Positions 36,301 through 45,300 of a DNA stretch of 64,000 nucleotides are shown here, one piece after another (positions within the stretch are counted from its first letter, which is position 1; every line of letters starts with the position of its first letter). A model generated the notes under the pieces. That model saw nothing but the letters and a program-made list of their open reading frames with translations, searched no databases and was not told where the DNA came from. The stretch comes from Siderastrea radians (taxonomy: Eukaryota; Cnidaria; Anthozoa; Scleractinia; Rhizangiidae), in the NCBI GenBank assembly GCA_964017195.1, contig OZ024897.1:37605036-37669035 (forward strand). Direction: 5' to 3'. The position numbers were made by a program, and so were the translations under genes.

Positions 36301-39300
36301 AATACACACAGCAAATCGCAACACAACACAACGCAACACAACAGGGAAAAGACAAGAGCACAACACACAGCAAATCGCAACACAACGCAACGCAACACAA
36401 CTGGAAGAACACAACATGACAAAAGACAGAAATGCAAAGGACCGTCGAGCTGGTCGATCGACCAAAAACTCCACGGAAAAATTTGGTCAAAAAACGCTGC
36501 ACATTTGGTTTCATCTGAATAAAAAAGACTTTTCTGGGTTACGTTCTAGGCTGTTGAACTTTGTCGGGACCAGTTTTAGCCTAACGCACTTGTCAGGACC
36601 AGTTTTAGCCTAACGCTCTTGTCATCGGCTTCCCAGAGGGGGGTCCCAGGCTGATATGGGGACTTTGCTAATTGTTCATTTCAAAGTTCTTGTATTTGCC
36701 CACTGGTGGGGGATTTTTTCTAGCAATGTCCCTAGTATTTTAGGGGGAAGCCAAACAATCAACAAGACTTGAAGATGCAATAGCCCTTTTCACAGTTACC
36801 TTTTGTCATTTGCATGACAATGTAATTGAACGTGGATGTGAGGCAATTTCGGGCAAAAAGTGCAAAATTGCCCGAAGTTGCCTCACATCCATGTTCAAAT
36901 ACATTGTCATGCAAATGACAAAAGGTAACTGTGAAAAGGGCTATTCATTTCAGTTCTTGAACAGTATCCAATGCTCAAGACAATAAACATTCTGATGAAA
37001 AATTCAATGTTTACTTTTTTTTTGCCCCGAATAGTCCACAAGCTTTTCTAAAAGGTCTGCCCCGCTACAACAGTATAGTTATGTATAGGCAAATGATAAT
37101 AAAGAACATGCTATGATCGTGGCTCATTTGCTGCATGTCTCTAAACACAATGCACTTTACCTAACGAAAGATTAAACCTAGTGTACTTAGGCCCCTCATT
37201 TAAGTTCTTTTAACAGTTCTTTTCTCTCTCCTGAATTCTCCACCAGCTGTTCTACTGTTCTGTTCATAGAGATATTTGATGGACGGTCTATTTCATGGAC
37301 AGAAAAAAATAACCGATGGATTTTAACACACACCATGTCGTTCTCACCTACAATTTTGTTCGGATCTTTTCATCAATTGAGTGAAAACACAACTTGCTCC
37401 AATCTCCTCTCGCTTTGCTAGAAGCAAAGTCCCAACTTTTTCCCCAAGAGCTAGGGCATCATAAATCTATGTCCCCTCATTTCCCACTCCATAAAAGCTC
37501 AAATTTGTTGAAAAGTTCCCACAAAGTCCCCAATTCTCCCACATATAGCCTGGGGTCCTCCCCTCAGGGAAGCTGATGACAAGTGCACTATGGGACTTTT
37601 TTTTTGGGTATAAAAAGTTGACCTCATGGAGTCATTCACTCCACCCTGTCACTAGCGTACCTGGATATTCCTTTGGGCAGCAGTGTAGCTGTGTAAAGAT
37701 TGGAAATTGTGGTTTGAATCTATGGATTGTTAAATAAATCAATAAACAACATTTTTTTGCTTCTACATTTTATTTTATAGCCAGAACCTGGAATTTTAAG
37801 GATGGATATATTTGGAGAAATAGGTATGTTATAAATTTAGGTTTCATAAAATTGTGATGTGTTCCTAGTATAGTTAAACCTTGATTATTTGGAGTTGGTG
37901 AAACCTTTAACCAGTTTTAGAGGTAACACAAAACTGAACTTGTCATAAAACAAGATTTAGGAGAACAGTGATGGCAGTTATTTTTGAACAGAGGACTTCA
38001 TCTTTGCTGGTAGAGTTCTTAATCAATTTTTTGTGGAAAACATGGAGGAAACAAAGCCTCCTTTACGGCATTATGAACACTTTTCCTGCTTGAAGTTGTG
38101 GCCACCATGACTTGTAAATGAACATTCATTAATAAATTTTATAAAAAATACTACATGCACTCTGATGGGCTGAGAGGTATTTGCATAAGAGTATGTAAAC
38201 ACAGTTGTGACGTCACAATCTTTGAGAGGACTAAAGTTATTTCATAAAAGCAATAGAAATATAAACTTTTGATTTGATGACTTTTGGGTTGGGAGAATTC
38301 TTGAAAGTTGTGCAAACCCTCGATTTTGTCTCGGGTTTTCATCTCGGATCATCACTCTATGCATTTACATGTTTATATCTGAGTGTATTATTTTTCTCTC
38401 CATAGTCTCAGCCAAAGGGTTTGAATATGATGGTCTTCATGTACACTTTTTTCTTGACTTGCCTCCAAGTAAGTGACAAGCAATACCCTGAAAGTTAACT
38501 TAGTGGACCTTTGAAATTGAAAGAAAATTATAATTTTTGGCAATATTTTATTTTGTTTCTTGTATGTTTCACTGTAGAGTGGAGACCGACTGATGACCCG
38601 GTATTGTCTGGAGTAACACAGACCTGCGTCACAAAGTTGGAAGGAGAGGTATTGGTACACATCTATCAAAATCCTTTTCTGTGTGTGAGAAAACTAACCT
38701 GCTAACACCACATTCGATTGGAAAACAATTTCTGACTTTTCTGAATTTCAAGCCCCCCACATGGGTGCTCTGGGTAGCTTGCAGCAAGTTAATGGACACT
38801 ATTGACATGTTGGTAACGGACATGAGCCCTTGTTCTGCCAGATATATTATATAGTATGTATATTTTAAATAAATAGTGAACCTGAGTGTTAGCAGCCATG
38901 GACAGCTGTTTTGGACTTATTAAGTCTCACCAGCACGGCATAGCTAACACTCAGGCTCAGGGTCACTATAAAATATAATCAAGTGATGACAAAGTGAAAC
39001 ACTTGTGGGATGTGGCTAAAATGACAGAAGTCACGAGTCCCACAAGCTCCCTAGAGCACACGTGTGCAGGACTTGTAACTTTTGTCATTTTAGCCACACC
39101 CCACAAGTGTGTCACTTTGTCTCACTAAACCCTACTGATGTCTAGCTGAAGGTGGCTCTGGACAGAGACATCTTTTACAATTTGGCCATAGTCTCCTGCC
39201 AGAACTGTGACTCATTAGGAAGCACCACCTGGAGTGCAGGGCAGCACTCATATCTCATATCAGTCAGGGATGTTTGTGGTCAATCTTTACACATTGTTTT

Positions 39301-42300
39301 GTAAGAGACACTAGCAACAGACTGAACGTCAACTTTTAAAAACAACAACTGGTGGGAGGTTCACCAGTAAGCTATTTTTGAAGGGAAAATATTGGGGTTA
39401 ATTTGTTAGAATGTTTAACTCAACATGAGCATTGCGCTTGGTTGAGGAATCACTGTTTTTATGCCTGTCAATTTTAGGATTATGTTGCCCATTTCTCTTA
39501 CCCTTTTGACTTTTCATTGGTTTACCAAGAGGATGAAGATTCTACTGGTAAGGTCATTATGATATTTTGACATTAAAAAAATTTATTGTCATTCCATACA
39601 AAAAGTAACTTCTCATTAACTTGACCTAAAACCAGTTTCCCCATTAATTTAACAGTCAACCCAACTTTTGTCAGCTTTTATAATTTTCTGTCTCAGCTCC
39701 CGTGATGGTGAAAGTTATCATAATTCTCCTGTATTTGTTACTTTTCTTTTAGATGACTTTATTCATTGGCCCACGCTATTTATTGAGGTACTGTCGCTGG
39801 ACAGCTGGGAGAGATTTAGAACAGAGGGTTACACATACCTTACTATACCCAGTAAAGCTGGTGAGAACATTTGATCATTGGTGTTTTTATAGATGTACTG
39901 CTCTGGCACCTTGTTGACAACTCATGTTACCATTTGCAGCATTCTCGCTGTCTACCCCATAACCTGTCATTCCTGTATGGGTGTCACTCATTAGTGTTAC
40001 AGCTGTGCAATAAGTTTTGTATCACAGATTATAGAACTCAGTGGATCTTGGCATTGTGCCATTTGATATGCCTGTGTACAGAAATGCAATGGTTTTGGGG
40101 AATATCGATTGGAATTCCGCATATGGAGACCAGAAAAAAGTTTACATAAGTTATGGGGAAAGTTGAGTAAGACTTAACATGAGGAGAAACTGCTAAATGT
40201 TAGAGGTTCGACCCCGACAAAGTTACCCGTTGATGTCGATTTTAGTTGTTACAGTTGGCATTAAGGGTGCCTCATGGTCTGTATTGTACACTCTCCTCAC
40301 CAAACTCAACACTTTTATTAGTTAATGTTGTTCACTAGAGATGCGTATTTTTAGGAATGGTGGGGCTTATATGAATTGAATTGTAATAAAACTGGTTCAT
40401 ACTTAGCAAGAATGTTTTCTATGTACTAGAGCCCCTGGTGGATTGATTAAATTAACCATTATCAACCATTTATCATTATCAACTCAGTCTCCCAGTAGCT
40501 CAGTGGTCAGAGTGCCCGACCGGTGTTACGGGAGGTCATGTGTTCGATTCCCGTGAGGGACTCAGATTTTTTCTTTGTCCCACGCTCGTGACAAACTGAA
40601 TATTCCATCTTTCTCATTTCTTTCCGAGCTTAAAATTTACCATCTTTCTTTCTTTATTATCACACACAGTGCTTCCGACATTGCTGATCCTAGCAGTATG
40701 CAGGACGCGTGTCACAACGAACTCAGTAAATATGACCTCGCTTGCCACGAGTCTCCCAGTAGCTCAGTGGTCAGTGCCCGACCAGTGTTACAGGAGGTCA
40801 TGGGTTCGATTCCTGTCAGGGACTCAGATTTTTTCTTTGTTCCCTGCTCCTGACAAACTGAATACTCCATCTTTCTCATCATTATTATTATTTCTGCCAC
40901 TTTCTTATTCTGTCCATTTACTACACAGCTCAAGGTGTTAAGGTAGACCCCGCTATCTCAACCCCATCTCTGAGACTTGTTTCCCTTATTAATTAGTTAA
41001 TGTTGCTCACTTATTCTCTGTTGGCTATCTTGAACTCATGCTACATGTATCTCCAAAAGCTTGGTTACCTCGAGAGTTCAACATAGCTAGTAGTTCAAAG
41101 TTCTTGAGGATACAGTACTTGTCAACATGGAAGGGAGGAATACTCTTTTTTAGGCTTAGACTTAACACTACAAAATAATCTGTGATGCTGTGTGTTTGTT
41201 TGACAAATGTGAATTTCTAAATAATCTCGGCACTGCAGGAAGCTACACCCTTGAGGTTGACACATGGAGGCCAATAGGAAATGGACCAGTTCCAGAGATG
41301 AGAAGATTCTTTGTTGGTGGATCACCAGAACTGGAGGATCCTATGTATCCTCAAATACCTGCCATGGCTGATGTAAGTTCTTGTTGAAACACTCATGGAA
41401 AATGATTGTTTGACATTTAGACAGGAGACACCTTGGTTCTTGTCTCATGTTAAAGGGCCGAGGCTTTGTCATCTACAACTTTATGAAGCTAAGAGACATA
41501 TTTAAATGAAAGGATACCCCAGAGTAATAGTCCAGTTGTGTTTAAAATAACTCGTCCAGTTTTCTGCAACTATTAACATTTAATACTTTATTAAAGTATT
41601 AACTTATTTTATGAGTGTTTTTGGCTATGGATGGCGAGGTGGAAATGAATTGTAACTTGAAAACGGGCCAGTTTTTCTCCTTCTTCCCTCATGTGCCTTG
41701 GAAAATTGTCCATAAACTGTTTATGGTTTGTTCTCCCTTTGAGAAAATCTTCCTTTAGTGTTCCTGGGGCATGTTGTTTATGACAAAAAAAATGTGAAGT
41801 TGCCCCTTTAACCATTTTGTTTGTCACTTGTAATAAATGAATTTCACCTTGTAGTTGGTAGTATATTTATGCTTGTATGCAAATTCTGCAAGTTCGAGTT
41901 CACTCCTTACAAGAAATAAATTGTCCAATAAATCAAATAAAAATTAATGCCTTTTCAGTATTGTCATAGTCTATGCTGACTTTTTTCTCTTTTTGCCGAC
42001 AGGAAAAAGTTTTGAGCAAATATTTCTTTAGGACAGCAGCTTCTGGGAGTGTGACAGTAAAGCTTCATATTATGCAACAATGCCAGTGAGTACTACGTTG
42101 TGAGACTCGCACTTTTTATTCATGATTCAAAGTTAACCACTTGTATTGCCTGAGAATGTCAACCATCATTTAAATATGTCAACCAAAGTTACTCATTCAT
42201 AAATTAACATAGTCAAAATTGCACCTTAGAACCCCAAAATATATACATATTTTTTGCTGAAATAACTCTTTGCACCTGTTCGAAAAGCATTGCACCTTTT

Positions 42301-45300
42301 TTATGAAATTCCCCTCAGTCTTGACTTTTTTACGGTCTTCAAAACTGGTAACTACTTGGTGTAGGCAGTCATATAGTGGTCCGGGCGGTGTGTTACTCAT
42401 ATGGCCGGGGTCCAGGCGGTCTAGTCACTCACGCGTACTTGAACATCCTTAGCCATCATTAGCCACCCTTAAGCATCCCTAGACATCCTTAGCCGTACTT
42501 AAACATCCGTAGACATCCTCAGCCACCCTTAAACATCCTTAGACAACCTTAGCCACCCTTAAACATCCTCAACCATCCTTAGCCGAACTTAAACATCCCT
42601 TGACATCCTTAGCCGTACTTAAATATCCTTAGACATCCTTAGCCGTACTTAAACATCCTCAGACATCCTTAGCCGTACTTAAACATCCTCAGACATCCTT
42701 GGCCGTACTTAAACATCCTCAGACATCCTTAGCCGTACTTAAACATCCTTGGTCATCCTTAGCCGTACTTGAACATCCTTAGTCATCCTTAGCCCTACTT
42801 AAACATCCTCAGACATCCTTAGCCGTACTTAAACATCCTTAGTCATCCTTAGCCGTACTTGAACATCCTTAGACATCCTTAGCCGTACTTAAACATCCTT
42901 AGACATCCTCAGCCGTACTTAAACATCCTCAGACATCCTTAGCCGTACTTAAACATCCTCAGACATCCTTAGCCGCACTTAAACATCCTCAGACATCCTT
43001 AGCCGTACTTAAACATCCTCAGACATCCTTAAGCGTCCTTAAACATCCTTAGTCATCCTTTGCCGTATTTAAACATCCTTAGACATCCTTAGCCGTACTT
43101 AAACATCCTTAGTCATCCTTAGCCGTACTTAAACATCCTTAGACATCCTCAGCCGTACTTAAACATCCTCAGACATCCTTAGCCGTACTTAAACATCCTC
43201 AGACATCCTTTAGCGTCCTTAAACATCCTTAGTCATCCTTTGCCGTATTTAAACATCCTTAGACATCCTTAGCCGTACTTAAACATCCTCAGACATCCTT
43301 AGCCGTACTTAAACATCCTCAGACATCCTTTAGCCTCCTTAAACATCCTTAGTCATCCTTTGCCGTATTTAAACATCCTTAGACATCCTTAGCCGTACTT
43401 CAACATCCTTAGTCATCCTTAGCCGTACTTAAACATTCTTAGTCATCCTTAGCCGTACTTTAACATCCTTAGTCATCCTTAGTCGTACTTAAACATCCTT
43501 AGTCATCCTTAACTGTACTTAAACATACTTAGACGTCCTCAGCTCTATACTTATCCTTAATCATCCTTAGCCGTCCTTAAACATCCTCAGTCATCCTTAG
43601 TCTTGCTTAAACATCCTTAGTCATCCTTTGCCGTACGTAAACATCCCTAGACATCCTTAGCCGTACTTAAACATCCCTAGACATCCTTAGCCGTACTTAA
43701 ACATCCTTAGCCGTACTTAAACATCCTTAGTCATCCTTAGCCTTACTTTAACCGTTCTTAGTCATCCTTTGCAATACATAAACATCCTTAGTCATCCTTA
43801 ACCGTACTTAAACATCCTCAGACATCCTTAGCCGTACTTTAACGTCCTTAGTCCTCCTTTGCCGTACTTAAACATCCCTAGACATCCTTAGCCGTACTTA
43901 AACATCCTCAGTCATCCTTAGCCTTACCGCTTAAACATTCTAAGTCATCCTTTGCCATACTTAAACATCCTCAGTCATCCTTTGCCGTCCTTAAACATCC
44001 CTAGACATCCTTAGCCGTACTTAAACATCCTTAGACATCCTCAGCCGTGCTTAAACGTCCTTAGTCATCCTTAACCGTTCTTAAACATCCCTAGACATCC
44101 TTAGCCGTACTTAAAGATCCTCAGACATCCTTAACCGTACTTAAACATCCCTAGCCATCCTTAGCCGTACTTAAACATCTTTAGTCATCCTTAACTGTAC
44201 TTAAACATCCCTAGACATCCTCAGCTCTATACTTATCCTTAGTCATCCTTAGCCGTTCTTAAACATCCGTGAATGAACCTTGATGAAGGAGAAGATGAAC
44301 CACTGCAAGATTGTCAAATTAACTATACATTTCAAAACGAGCTTAATAAAACTATTTGATCTGAGTTTCATTGTTATCAACAAACAAGGATGCCTAAGGA
44401 TGTTTAAGGTCTTTAGGTGCGGCTTAGGATGTCTGAGGATGTTTAAGTGCGGCAAAGGATGTCTAAGGATGTTTAAGTACGGCTAAGGATGTCTAGGGAT
44501 GTTTAAGTACGGCTAAGGATGTGTAAGTATGCTTAAGGTGTGTAAGGATGTTTAAGTACGGCTAAGGATGTCTGAGGATGTTGAAGTACAGCTAGGGATG
44601 ACTAAGGATGTTTAAGTACGGCTAAGGATGTCTAAGGATGTTTAAGTACGGCTAAGGATGTCTAGGGATGTTTCAGTACGGCTAAGGATGACTAAGGATG
44701 TTTAAGGACGCTTAAGGATGGCTGAGGATGTTTAAGTACGGCTAAGGATGTCTGAGGATGTTTAAATACGGCTGAGGATGTCTAAGGATGTTTAAGTTCG
44801 GCTAAGGATGACTAAGGACGTTTAAGCACGGCTGAGGATGTCTAGGGATGTTTAAGGGTAGCTAATGATGGCTAAGGATGTTCAAGTACGGTGAGGGGTA
44901 GACCGCCTGGACCCCGGCCATATGAGTAACACACCGCCCGGACCACTATATGACTGCCTACACCAAGTACTTACCTCAAAACTTGCGAAAAACTAAGCAT
45001 CATTTGTCGCACGACCAAGTCAGAAGGGGCATGGGTCTATTCCTGATTTGACATCACAAACTGATTTGCATCTCCTTAAGTCTTTGAAAACATGCATGCA
45101 AAGCAGTTCATGACGTCAAATCAGGAATAGACCCATGCCCCTTCTGACTCGGTCGTGCGACAAATGATGCTGTTTTTCGTAAGTTTTGAAGACCGTAAAA
45201 AAGTCAGAAACTGCAAATAATGGCGAAATGTTTTTAAAATAGGTGCAAAGTTTTATATTAGCATAAAAAACATTTTGGGGTTAGGTGCAGTTTAAGCTTG

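Larger units (their letters stand above)
24943..36507. mobile_element. 11.6-kb composite fold-back element in MKS1 intron 12
   Basis: The tips are strong inverted repeats: 24949-25010 (GCAGCGTTTTTTGACCAAAT ... GGTCGATCGACCAGCTCGAC) and the exact complement at about 36440-36500. The flanks are GTTTCATCT at 24934-24942 and 36508-36516, a perfect 9-bp target-site duplication. Inside each tip is a minisatellite arm of GTTGTGTTGC-like units (about 25040-25490 left; the complementary CAACACAACGC units about 36251-36412 right). The left side continues into a 92-bp satellite array (25540-26340), which is broken by a second fold-back (26341-34261) and resumes for about 70 bp. Open frames over the arms are repeat artefacts. 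No transposase was recognised. Confidence 0.75.

Noticed and set aside
36049..36514. Minus-strand frames with [15 protein letters not shown] repeats
   Set aside because: Mirror artefact of the same minisatellite arm as at 24925-25496.
35885..36613. 242-codon open frame
   Set aside because: It crosses the CAACACAACGC minisatellite, the terminal inverted repeat and the target duplication at 36508-36516 without a break, so it ignores the element boundary; no known domain.
40489..40560. Functional tRNA gene
   Set aside because: The head has A and B boxes, but it is followed by a SINE tail repeated at 40748-40890, and the anticodon-stem region does not fold into a clear seven-base loop; it is best read as a SINE.
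42443..44265. CRISPR-like array (30-bp periodicity)
   Set aside because: Units are contiguous and degenerate with no unique spacers, in an animal intron, with an inverted counterpart; it is a minisatellite arm of a transposon.
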